Positions 40,248-51,036 of a stretch of DNA of 64,000 nt are shown here, piece after piece. Both the position numbers and the translations under genes were made by a program. The stretch is from NCBI GenBank assembly GCA_015680905.1, contig JADFTS010000044.1:186001-250000 (forward strand), in the 5' to 3' direction. The notes under the pieces were generated by a model. It was not told where the DNA came from. It ran no database searches and worked only from the letters and a program-made list of their open reading frames with translations. The DNA comes from Coptis chinensis (Eukaryota > Streptophyta > Magnoliopsida > Ranunculales > Ranunculaceae). Numbering within the stretch: position 1 is the first letter of the stretch; every line of letters begins with the position of its first letter.

Positions 40248-41028
40248 AAACCAGGTCATGGAGTGATTTTTTTTGGCTCCCAGTCATATTTTCTCCAAGC
40301 CCAATCAATGTCTATATTATTTTGAAATTCAACTAAATCTAAAATATTTGTTGAAAAAATGAGAAAATTATCTTTCAAATGTGGTCATTTGTCATCTTCT
40401 ATGTTGACTCATAAATAAAGTGATTCCTCATAAATTTCTTTTTTATTGGGGCTCAAATAATAATTATTGAATTTTTTGATTAAATAAAATAACTAAAGAA
40501 GGAATTGTTGACCAATATTCTAAGGGTAAAATCGAAAGTGCTAATCTAAATAAATATGTTGCTAGCTGGATCTCCAATATGGTTGACAGGTGTTGTTTCT
40601 TGATTGGACTCATAGTTACAAAAATCTGAAGTCTCTGAATTGACAGATTACCGAATTTAAAAACGAATAAACAATAAAAACAGTAAAAGTCTATGAATTC
40701 TCGATGTTTACATTTTTTTCTGATTTTTTTGATGATAGATAGTTTTCTATTAATATTTTAATTTCTAATTTAAACTGTAATTATTTGGAGGATATCGTAA
40801 GATATAACAAGATTTTACATATATATTTGTAAAATTTGAATTTGATATATGCTCGAAGTAACCCTAACATGATGCACAATCACACACTACATACTATTTT
40901 ATGTTTTTATTATTTATGGCTTTCCCGATTTTTTATGATTTTTTTAACGAATTTGTACGAATTAACGATTTCTTCTTTGCTGAATTGATATCGAATTCCA
41001 AATTTGTGACTATGATTGGACTTGGAGC
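40248..41028 (+). repeat. Segmental duplication, right arm, copy 1
   Basis: Begins CCAGGTCATGGAGTGATTTT and matches 49752-50562 along its length. Shared words include GGGGCTCAAATAATAATTAT and TGTTGCTAGCTGGATCTCC. Confidence 0.88.
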
Positions 41029-42132
41029 TAGAGGGGGGCAGAGTACGCCATAGCTCACCCTGGATTCCACCAAAACCAAATACTACTAGTCTCTAGGTGA
41101 AACTTTGACCAATAACCAACTATGCATTGTCTCTTTTATCCGTAGAATTAAACTAGTTAACTTATCCAACTAGTAGTTGCGATTCTACACTTTCAATATT
41201 GGAAATCTCTATTATTATGTAAATTAACGTAAATTGATTATTGGATAAATTAACAATTGTTTGTTTACGTAAAAAATAATTATTTTAAATTCATTAAAAA
41301 AAAAAACATGTCATAGAAAAAAGCTTAAAAGAAACAAGCAAATCGCCTGAACAAACAAACTATTTAAATTGTGTCGCAAAACTTGTAACCCTTATGGAAC
41401 AAATTCTTGGCTCTTCGGATGTTTGGATATTAGAGGGAATATCACTTGGAGCATACCAATTTTTTAATCCCTATCGGAAAATAGACAAAAAAACAATTAT
41501 TACAAAGTATGTTATTTTTAAAAAAAAAAAAACTTATATAAATTGATAAAATTTGAAACCCCAAACTTAAACGAAATAGTCTTAGAACTACATCATATTA
41601 AATTACTTATATTTTGGAGTCCAAACCACTTGGCACATAACTTAGTCCAAATTACCTTAAAAATAGAAACTTTTAATTTTTTGGACAAAAATAAAAAATA
41701 ACCTCAATTTTTTTTCAAAGTTCAAATCCTAAACGACATATTATGTCGTTTTGAACTAAGTCCAAACGGTGATTCGTTGATTAAATTAAACGGTATGGCC
41801 ATATCGTTGGAGATTTTTCTAAGTCCAAAATAATTATTTTTTTATAAATCCCAAAACATTAAAAATAAACATGTCATAAAAAGTTTTGAAAAAATTCAAA
41901 GTTATGTTTTTTGGCTCTTAACCTATTTGGTGTGGCCGAGTCGTTTTGGAAACAAACAAATCAAGCCGATGTTTGGAACAAACAAACTTTTAAATTTGGG
42001 GTTTTTTCAATTTTTTTGGAATTAATGACATAGTTGAATAATTGTTTTTTTTTGATTTTTTGAAACCAACGATATTAACAGATTCCGGCTTTTTTTTGAG
42101 CCCAACACAAATTGGATCCGGCGTAATAAATA

Positions 42133-42475
42133 CTTTTTTATTTGTATTTTATTTTATATATGGGACCCAAATTCGAGTCAAGTCCCGGCCCACTCTACGC
42201 TTCTAGTGCGTTTTTCTTACGCAAACAAATTACCGTGCCAATGAAATATTCTAGCAAACTCCGAAATCCGAATTTCTATCTCACACGGATTCAATTACAA
42301 ATTTCTCACACACACCGACACAACTGTTGCAGGATGACAGTATCCCTATAAATGAATGAACGTGGATTCCTAATTTTAATCTCAATCCCTGTCAATTACT
42401 TTCACACTTGATAACTTGTATACTCCAGATTGGTTAAATAATTGTGAGCCTACGTATGAGTGTAGAAAAACACAC
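42133..42475 (+). repeat. Segmental duplication, left arm, copy 2
   Basis: Partner of 39865-40111; here it lies directly upstream of the kinase retrocopy and may serve as its promoter. Confidence 0.85.
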
Positions 42476-42592
42476 ATGGTATACCTTTTAGTAAGTAGCT
42501 AATCTGGTTATAAGTAGCTATTACTACCCCACTTTCTTTACTACAATAGGGAGGAAATACATACTTGAGTTCTTTGGTGTTCACAATAAACG

Positions 42593-43825
42593 ATGGACCG
42601 GTACAAGATAATTAAAGAAGCTGGTGATGGGACTTTCGGGAGTGTTTGGCGCGCTAGAAATAAGCAAACTGGTGAAATTGTTGCCATCAAGAAAATGAAG
42701 AGAAAATACTATTCTTGGGAGGAATGTATAAACCTTAGGGAAGTGAAGTCATTGCGAAAGATGAACCATCCCAATATTATCAAACTCAAGGAAGTAGTTA
42801 GAGAAAACGATATCCTGTACTTCATTTTCGAATACATGGAATGCAACCTATACCAACTTATAAAAGATAGGGGAAAGATATTCTCAGAAGCTGAAGTGAG
42901 AAATTGGTGCTTCCAAGTATTTCAAGCTCTGGCATACATGCATCAACGGGGATATTTCCATCGTGATCTTAAGCCTGAAAACTTGTTGGTCACAAAAGAA
43001 TTAATCAAAGTTGCTGACTTTGGTCTTGCTCGAGAAACATGCTCTCAGCCTCCGTTCACAGAATATGTATCAACTCGATGGTACCGAGCACCAGAAGTTC
43101 TGCTTCAGTCCTCCACATACAATTCTGCAGTTGATATGTGGGCGATGGGTGCTATCATGGCTGAACTGTTCACTCTTCGTCCTCTTTTCCCTGGTTCAAG
43201 TGAGGCGGATGAAATTTACAAGATATGCAGTGTTATAGGTAGTCCTAACCAGAACTCATGGGCGGATGGCCTTCAGCTTGCCAGTATGATAAAATATCAG
43301 TTTCCACAGTTTACAAGTGTGCATCTTTCAGCTTTGGTACCTTCAGCAAGCAAAGATGCAGTTAATCTGATTTCGTCTCTTTGTTCTTGGGATCCGACCA
43401 AGAGGCCAACAGCTGCGGAAGCCCTTCAGCATCCTTTTTTTCAGACCTGCTTCTACATTCCCCCATCGCTTCGCTCCAAAGTTACGGTCCCTAGAACACC
43501 TCCAACAGTTGGTACGAGGGCCACCTTAGAACAGAAGAGTGCCAGAAGATGCCATGGAACGCTACCCAATAGCAAGCCTCCCAGCTGCATCTCTTCAGCA
43601 AAGACGAATGCACTCAACATGGATCAACAGGGACCAAATAATGATGATAAACTCTTGAAGAGCAGTGCTAAGATTCCAAGATATCGACCTCCTGCAAGGA
43701 ACAGCCCAAATTCTCTGTATGCGAACAAAGGTGCAAATGGGCTCGTATCCGATACGGCTGAAAAGTTTGCCCAAGTAAACCTGAACTCAGGTATATCTCC
43801 ACGGCTTATGAAGGCCCATGGTTGA
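42593..43825 (+). CDS. MAK/CDKF-4-like kinase, intronless retrocopy with intact kinase domain
   Basis: RCK/MAK-type kinase similar to plant CDKF-4-like proteins (At4g19110 group). It is a single uninterrupted ORF of 410 residues; the Arabidopsis relatives are interrupted by many introns, so this is most likely a processed copy. The kinase domain looks complete: [11 protein letters not shown], Lys in [48 protein letters not shown], the MAPK-like TEY motif in [17 protein letters not shown], and [20 protein letters not shown]. The C-terminal tail follows the family up to SPRLMKAHG and then stops about 30 residues early. The next bases (LTGNDLVVG in a shifted frame) still resemble the family tail, so a frameshift truncated it. 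No clear poly-A tail is visible. A 100-bp Copia-type LTR begins 105 bp after the stop. Whether it is expressed is unknown. Confidence 0.88.
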   Translation: MDRYKIIKEAGDGTFGSVWRARNKQTGEIVAIKKMKRKYYSWEECINLREVKSLRKMNHPNIIKLKEVVRENDILYFIFEYMECNLYQLIKDRGKIFSEAEVRNWCFQVFQALAYMHQRGYFHRDLKPENLLVTKELIKVADFGLARETCSQPPFTEYVSTRWYRAPEVLLQSSTYNSAVDMWAMGAIMAELFTLRPLFPGSSEADEIYKICSVIGSPNQNSWADGLQLASMIKYQFPQFTSVHLSALVPSASKDAVNLISSLCSWDPTKRPTAAEALQHPFFQTCFYIPPSLRSKVTVPRTPPTVGTRATLEQKSARRCHGTLPNSKPPSCISSAKTNALNMDQQGPNNDDKLLKSSAKIPRYRPPARNSPNSLYANKGANGLVSDTAEKFAQVNLNSGISPRLMKAHG

Positions 43826-43929
43826 CTGGCAATGATTTGGTTGTGGGATGAAGATAAAGACAAAGACAGACAAGTAGACAAGACTGAAGAACATAACAGA
43901 ATGCCAGCTAAGCTTTAGTTAGTTAGGTT

Positions 43930-44041
43930 TGTTAGAATTAGTTAGAGTTAGTTATAAAGACACAATGTAATCATTTACGATCATGAAATGAAATCACATT
44001 TTTGAGCTAAGCTCTCATTATATTCTTCATGGTATCAGAGG
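43930..44041 (+). mobile_element. Short Copia-type LTR with primer-binding site, 5' end of a truncated element
   Basis: A 100-bp segment starts TGTTAGAATTAGTTAG (43930) and ends TTCTTCA (44029). It is followed at once by TGGTATCAGAGG, the usual tRNA-iMet primer-binding site of plant Copia elements. The leader continues to 44143 and, past the inserted second Copia, from 49646 to an ATG at 49734 (MARNNQNQ), which looks like a gag start. The element stops there, and duplicated DNA follows. Confidence 0.7.
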
Positions 44042-44138
44042 CAAAAAGCTTCGTGGTGAAGGAACGAAACTTATCAAACATTGCTAAAAGCAATAACAGG
44101 TTCTTCCAATTTTATCAACTCTATCATTTTCTTGTTCA

Positions 44139-44143
44139 ATTAC
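44139..44143 (+). repeat. Copia target-site duplication, left (ATTAC)
   Basis: ATTAC directly before TGTTGGGG; repeated at 49641-49645. Confidence 0.88.
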
Positions 44144-44778
44144 TGTTGGGGATTACACCAATACCAATCGGTTCCCCACTACACGATAACTCTTGTATGA
44201 ACACAATTCAACTCCTGGACAAAATCTAAATATCAACTACAACCTATACTAAACATGCCCAACTCGCTAAACAACTATTAACAACGATAATAATGTAAAA
44301 GCGGTAAAAGCAAACCACAACACAAAGATTTACCGTGGTTCGCCAATGATGCCTACTTCCACAAGAGCCGGTTCTTAATAACGCGTGGGAAGGAAGATTA
44401 CAATCTCTCCTTTTCATTCTACCTTACTAGATCACTCTTATCTCTTTACTGAGGGTTGTATCTCGTCAAAAGGTTATCTCTTTGTTTTAGTGCGGATTCC
44501 AATCCTTCCGACTTGTTTGGTTACATTGGTTAGGTTTTCCAAAACCTTGATTTTGGTTTTATCTCCAAAACCAAATTCGCGGATACCGTAGCAAGCCCAC
44601 GAAAAATAGACTGGCCTAGCCACTCTCGCCGAAGTCGCTACTGAAGCTGGAAGCTGGCGCCACTTTGAGCCTTGGTCGCCTCTATGTTCTTGGAACTCGA
44701 AAGTCGAAGTCTGGCAGCCTATTTTATTTTGTTTTCTCTCCGGGCGGTTTCTCTCCTCATGTGAGGGATAACTCCAAA
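44144..44778 (-). repeat. Copia 3' LTR
   Basis: About 635 bp, same sequence as 48993-49640 with many 1-2 bp indels. Its inner end is slightly altered (ACTCCAAA instead of CCTCCAACA). Confidence 0.88.
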
Positions 44779-47700
44779 TCTCCCCTCCCGGACGGTGAGG
44801 GGATACCTCCATGCAATTGCCAAATCAATAGGAGGAGTGTCTTCGCCATTCCGCAATAGCCAACAAACATCAAACTTACCTTTCTGGTAAGACTTTGGTC
44901 AATATCCGAGGCCGTTCTTGTCGGTGTGGATCTTCTCGATACACAAATGCTTGTCTTCGAGTACTTCTCTAATCCAATGATAACGCACGTGTATGTGCTT
45001 GGATCTAGAATGAAAACTTCGGATTCTTGCTCGCTGGATGGCGCCTGACCGACCACATATAGACTACAAAACCGTTTTACGCTTTAGCCCTAGTTCGTCG
45101 AAGAACCTCTTCATCCATAGCAACTCTTTGCAACACTTTCGATTGGCTGCAATATACTTTCAGAAGTGTGGAGAGGGCAACACACTTTTGCAACTTAGAT
45201 TGCCAAGAAACCGCTCCCCGCAAAAGTAACCGGATAACCTGGAGGTGGACTTCATCGAAGTCAACATCACCGCCATGTCCGTCGATTGTAGCCTTCAAGT
45301 AAGGGCTTACTTCCACCAAAGCACAAACATGATTTGGAAGTGCCCTTGAGATATCTCAATATCCACTTAACACCTTCCCAATGTTCTTTACCCGGATTTG
45401 ACGAAATTTTACCACCCCAACGGGCGAAAAGCAATATCCGGTCTAGTACACACCATGGCATACATCAAATCGCCCATCGCGGATGCATAAGGAATCTTTT
45501 CCATCCGACTCGCTCATGCTCACCCTTAGGACACATCTCTTTGGTCATGCGGGCCACCAAAGCGGACAACCGATCGGCTTCGCTTTTGATCCATGTTGAA
45601 TCTCTTCAACACGCTTTCAATGTAGCTTTCTTGAGAAAGCCACAACTTTCCACTCTTTTACTCACACGAAAGATCCGCGATCCCAAGTATCCGCTTTGCT
45701 TGACCCAAATCCTTCATCTCAAAGGACTTACTCAAGTCTTTCTTCAGCTTGGATATCTTGTTGATGTTTGGGCCAACTATCAACATATCATCCACATACA
45801 AAGAATAGCACAATGAAATCTCCATCCGAAATCTCAACAAACGCGAAATGATCTAAGCGGACTTCTTGTATCCTTGCTTCACCATAAAGGAGTCAAACTT
45901 TATGTACCACTGCTTGCCCGCAACCCATACAAGCTCTTTATCGGCTTTGCATACTAGGTGCTCCTTTTGCCTTTGACCTCAAACCCTCGGGCCGGGTCCA
46001 TGTAGACATCTTCTTCAAGGTCTCCATGAAGAAAAGTCATCTTAACATCTAGTTGCTCAACCTCTAGGTTCATACTTGCGGCCATACCCAATACCACCCT
46101 GGATAGAAGTCATCTTCACTACAGAGAGAAAAAAATCTCATCAAAGTCAATCCCTTTCCTTTTGGACCGAATCCTTCACAACAAGGCGAGCTTTGTGCCT
46201 TGGGTGAGGATTGTTCTCCTCATGCTTGACTTTGTATATCCACTTATTCTTGAGAACTTTTCTCCCCGTGGGTTTCTCAACTAACTCATAAGTGTGATTA
46301 ACATGCAAAGAATCCATCTCGTCATGCATGACCTTTCAACCACTTTTCTTTGTCCGTACATTCAAGTGCCTCTTGATAGTACATAGGTTCTCCACCATCC
46401 GATAGTAAAGACGTCATTATGTGGTGGATACCGTTGAAGCTAGTCTCTCTCTGTCGGACCTCCTTGCCCCATCTGGCCGGTGCCTCGGGGAGGATGCACT
46501 TCGCTTTGCTCGGTGGTGGTTCATGCATCTCATCTGCGCATCTTCTATACTAATAGGTTCTATCCCATCATGAGCAATAGGATTCTCATCATGAGCTTCA
46601 AACTCATGGTTCTCGTGCATTCTCAATGCCTTCTCGCGACGTTCCACAATAGGAACTTCGGGTTCTCAATCAACAAGATCATTGGTGAAAGCCTCGTAGC
46701 TTCTCCCCCTCAAAGTCTGCTATGGTTTGGTCTTCTAAGAACACAACATCTCGACTTCGGATTACCTTCTTGTTAATCGGATCATAGAGTTTGTAACCAA
46801 ACTTTTCATCTCCATAACCCGGAAAAATGCAATCGCTTGGCTTTGTCATCAAGCTTGGATCTCTCATCCTTCGAATATGCACAAATGCCCCGCACCCAAA
46901 TACCCTCAAGTATCCATAATCAACATCTCTCGCCGACCATACTCTCTCGGATAATCACTATTCGAGGCTTTCTTTGGTGACGAGTTGATCATGCACGCAC
47001 GGCCAGACGCATTGCTTCTACCCAAGAGCTTCTAGGTAGCTTAGAGTGAGATAGCATGCATCTCATCCTCTCTACAATGGTACGGTTCATTCTCTCGCTA
47101 TTCTATTCTCACTGCGGTGTCTTGGGAACGGTCCGCTCATGACGAATCCCATGACTCGGCAATACTCTTCAAATGGCCCAATGTACTCACCCCCATTATC
47201 CGGCGAATACACTTCAACAACTTCCCCAATCTCTTTCCACCATGTTTGTGGAATTTCTCAAACACGCCAAGTACTTCATCCTTGGTCTTCGGACTATAGG
47301 CCCATATCTTTCTTGGCGATCATCAATGAATGTCAAGAAGTACGGCTCCCCGGTGGGACTTCACTCTCATAGGACCACATAAGTCCGTGTGCACTAGCTC
47401 GGGGACGTGTCCTTTCTCGTGAGATCGGAATCTTTGGAAAGACACCGTGTTGCTTTCCTACCAAACAATGAGTACATGTATTTAAATGTGTACCTTTAAT
47501 GTCCGGCATGGCCTTTTGCTTAGCAAGAACTTCCATCCCTTTTATGCCCATGTGACCGCGGTCTCTTGTGCCACGCTTCGGATGAAGCTTCTTCTTCGCA
47601 GATTCGCCTCGCTTTACACAAACTAGCCTCGTGTTTTGTAAAGAGAGCAAGTTTTCTTTCCTCGGCTGCTACAATGGAACCTCCTCGGTTAGTTTTCATA

Positions 47701-48978
47701 CCCCGCTACCAAACGAAGTTTACAAAGCCATCATCATCTAATTTCCCAAATTAAATTAGGCTTAGCCGTATGTCGGGGACATGTCTTACATCCTTGAGTG
47801 TCAAGGTGTAGCCGACATTGGTTTCTATATGAACATCTCCAATGCCTATAATCTTGAGACTCCATCATTACCCATCCTTACTTCACCATATTCACCACAA
47901 ACCGTAGTGAAGAAGAATCCCCGCGGCGTGTGTGACGGATAGGATGCTCCTCAGATCTATCACCCACTCAGATCCCCTCCGATGAGGTACTAAGACAAAG
48001 ACACACCACAATCCGACACAATTCCCACTAGGTCGCCGACCAGTGCGGTAGTATCTCTCTGCACTGTTTCCGTTCCTCGCACCATGTCTTCATGTACACA
48101 GTTATTCTTCTCATCCCTCTTCAAGTTCTTTTTCACTCATATCTGAAGTGGCCTTTGGTGGCACAATAGTAACATTGCCTCTCGCCTTAGGAGTTCTAGC
48201 TTCACCCCTAGATTTACTTCGCCATCACCTCTAGAACGAGATGGTTTTCGCTTCGACCTCTCCCCGTTTCTCTGCGTGAAAGGACCTGCGAGTGAGAAGA
48301 GTCCGCTTTGCACTCCTTCTAGTCTCCTCATTCAACAAAGACGTGGTAGCCATCTCCATGGTAACAATTCCATCCTTGGGTCGCTCCATGTAGAAAACCG
48401 CTAATGTCTCCCAACTTTCGGGTAGAGAGCCTAATAGAAACAAAGCCTCAACTTCGCCTCCCAAATTGATCTTCATCAAATGCATCTAATTGATGATATT
48501 CTCAGACTTCATTAAGATGCTCGGACATTGAAGAACCTTCTTGGTACTTCGTGGTCGCAAACTTCTTAACGACTAGCACTCCTTTGTTTCCACCCGACTT
48601 CCTCTCATAAAGGTCTTCGAAGTTTCTTCCATAGATCGGCGTCAGAGTCTCTTGGGCCACATGGTGAAAGACAATCGTCGCCAATCCATCATCGAATGTA
48701 TCCAATCGCTTTTGTCTTTTTTCCACTCAAATTTCATCGATCTTTTCTCGGTTTTACTCCCTCATTCTCAATGGAAGTGCCAAGTCCTTGCAAGATAGCA
48801 AGTCTTCCATCTTGGCTTTCCGGATGGTGTAGTTCTTCCTATTCGGACTCATCATAATGAAAGTGTTCACGAATGGTCCATCTCTACAAGTTATTTAATC
48901 TCAAATCTTCTCTCGGGAATTTCGGCCAAACATCTTCCTCGACCAAGATTTGGATAACACCCCAGTCGTTCTAACCAA

Positions 48979-48990
48979 GGCTCGATACCA
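48979..48990 (-). other. Copia primer-binding site
   Basis: Minus strand TGGTATCGAGCC, two bases inside the 5' LTR. It resembles the initiator-Met tRNA complement used by plant Copia elements. Confidence 0.8.
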
Positions 48991-48992
48991 CT

Positions 48993-49640
48993 TGTTGGGG
49001 ATTACACCAATACCAATCGGTTCCCCACTACACGATAACTTGTATGAACACAATTCAACTCCTGACAAAAATCTAAATATCAACTACAACCTATACTAAC
49101 ATGCCCAACTCGCTAAAACAACTATTAACAACGGATAATAATGTAAAGCGGTAAAAGCAAACCACAACACAAAGATTTACCGTGGTTCGCCAATGATGCC
49201 TACTTCCACAAGAGCCGTTCTTAATAACGTGGGAAGGAAGATTACAATCTCTCCTTTTCGGTCTCTCACCTTACTAGATCACTCTTATCTCTTTTCTGTG
49301 GTTGTATCTCTCAAAGGTTATCTCTTTTGTTTTAGTCCGGATTCCAATCCTTCCGACTTGTTTGGTTCGTTGGTTAGGTTTTCCAAAACCTTGATTTTGG
49401 TTTTATCTCCAAAACCAAATTCGCGGATATTGTAAGCCCACGGAAAAATAGACTGCCTTCATCTGGAAGCGAGTGAAGTCGCTTCAAGACCTGGAGCTGA
49501 AGGCTGGCGCTCCACTTTGAGCTGGTCGCCTCTATGTTATCGAACTCGAAGAAGTCGCGGTATCTCTTAATGCGATGCCCGACTTGGCTTGTTTCTCTCC
49601 AGCTCCAGTTTCTCTCCTCATGTGAGGGATACCTCCAACA
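48993..49640 (-). repeat. Copia 5' LTR
   Basis: 648 bp, bounded by TGTTGGGGATTACACC and CCTCCAACA on the plus strand; followed outside by the ATTAC duplication. Confidence 0.9.
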
Positions 49641-49645
49641 ATTAC
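49641..49645 (+). repeat. Copia target-site duplication, right (ATTAC)
   Basis: ATTAC directly after CCTCCAACA; pairs with 44139-44143. Confidence 0.88.
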
Positions 49646-49751
49646 GTGTTCTGTTTACATGTTCTTGCTCTTGTGTTCAAATACTAATTGTCTGTTATCA
49701 ATTTAGGTTAAAATACTTGTTGTTCTACACTTGAATGGCTCGCAACAATCA

Positions 49752-50562
49752 AAACCAGGTCATGGAGTGATTTTTTTGCTCCTAGTGATATAACATATGT
49801 CTATATTATTTTGAAATCCAACTACCAATAACCGTCTTTTTTTTTAGACTTATCAATTTAAAGAGAAAATCTAAAATATTTGTTGAAAAAAACAGAAAAT
49901 GATCTTTCAAATGTGGTCATCTTCTATGTTGACTCATAAATAAAGTAATTCCTTATAAATCTCTTTTTTATTGGGGCTCAAATAATAATTATTGAATTTT
50001 TTGATTAAATAAAATAACTAAAGAAGGAATTGTTTACCAATATTCTAAGGGTAAAATCGAAAGTGCTAATCTAAATAAATATGTTGCTAGCTGGATCTCC
50101 TATATAGTTGACAGGTGTTGCTTCTTAATTGGACTCATAGTCACAAAAATAAAAATAAAAACCGTAAAAAGTCTCTGAATTGACAGATTACCAAATTTCA
50201 AAACGAATAAACAATAAAAACGGTAAAAGTCTTCGAATTCTCTATGTTTACCAATTTTTAGTGATTTTTTCAAAATTTTTTTTATGATAGATAGTTTTAT
50301 ATTAATATTTTACTTTCTAAACTGTAATTATTTGGAGGATATATAACAAGAATTTACATATATATTTGTAAAATTTGAATTTGATATATGCTCGAAGTAA
50401 CTCTGACATGATGCACAATCACACACTGCATAATATTTTATGTTTTAATTATTTATAGCTTTCCCGATTTTTTATGATTTTTTTAACAAATTTGTAGGAA
50501 TTAATGATTTCTTCTTTGCTGAATTGATATGGAATTCCAAATTTGTGACTATGATTGTACTT
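49752..50562 (+). repeat. Segmental duplication, right arm, copy 2
   Basis: Partner of 40248-41028. In copy 1 the two arms are about 136 bp apart; here they are about 7.3 kb apart because of the kinase and Copia insertions. Confidence 0.88.
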
Positions 50563-51036
50563 GGAGCCCTTGGAGGGAATATCGCTAGAGCAAAAAATCA
50601 CTCCTCATGGATGCAAATTAGGTTTTTTCATTCAGCAACGACTTCTAGACCAATGCCTACTGAGGTTTGGAGTTGGCCTCGCTCCGCATATTTGATCAGG
50701 TCACTTCTTCTCTGGCCAAAAGGACCTGCATTTCATTTCCATTTTCAGCCTAAAATATCATGACCTAGTGTCATACCAGCTGACATGTAATAAATGCCCT
50801 GGAATGACGCTATCAACACAATCATACATTTAACACTTCATAGGATCTGAAGACATAACACTTCTCTTCACAGTTATTTCCCAAGAATTCAATAGAGATA
50901 GAAGGTCTTATATCAAAATGGCCAGATATCGCACTTCATTGCAATCTAGTAATAGGGTCTGCCAGTACAAGTTGGTATATTAATCAAGATGAACATATCT
51001 GTATATATCTATCTACTTATCTATCTAATCTCCTAC
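50563..51036. other. Intergenic: end of duplication to SYMRK 3' end
   Basis: Probably includes the SYMRK 3'UTR. Nothing else was recognised. Confidence 0.55.

Larger units (their letters stand above)
39442..42592. other. Intergenic, AT-rich; contains a segmental-duplication pair
   Basis: PEPKR2 promoter region followed by non-coding DNA. The blocks 39865-40111 and 40248-41028 are copies of 42133-42475 and 49752-50562. No gene was recognised in 41030-42130. Confidence 0.6.
44144..49640 (-). mobile_element. Complete-structure but defective Ty1/Copia retrotransposon
   Basis: Element of about 5.5 kb on the minus strand with all structural marks. It has two LTRs (48993-49640 as 5' LTR, 44144-about 44778 as 3' LTR), TG...CA ends (TGTTGG/CCAACA), and a 5-bp target duplication ATTAC at 44139-44143 and 49641-49645. 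The PBS TGGTATCGAGCC is at 48979-48990, and a purine tract GGGAGGGGAGA lies just inside the 3' LTR. Coding debris in Copia order: gag (48726-48231, with a zinc-knuckle remnant near 48150-48180), pre-integrase zinc region (47650-47480), integrase, reverse transcriptase with YVDD (45840-45658; start of RT 46329-46150), and RNase H (about 45460-45080). Many small indels break every frame, so no functional polyprotein remains. It is inserted in the leader of an older Copia fragment. Confidence 0.92.

Noticed and set aside
45334..45816. Plus-strand ORF of 160 codons
   Set aside because: It is antisense to the Copia reverse transcriptase/RNase H remnant.
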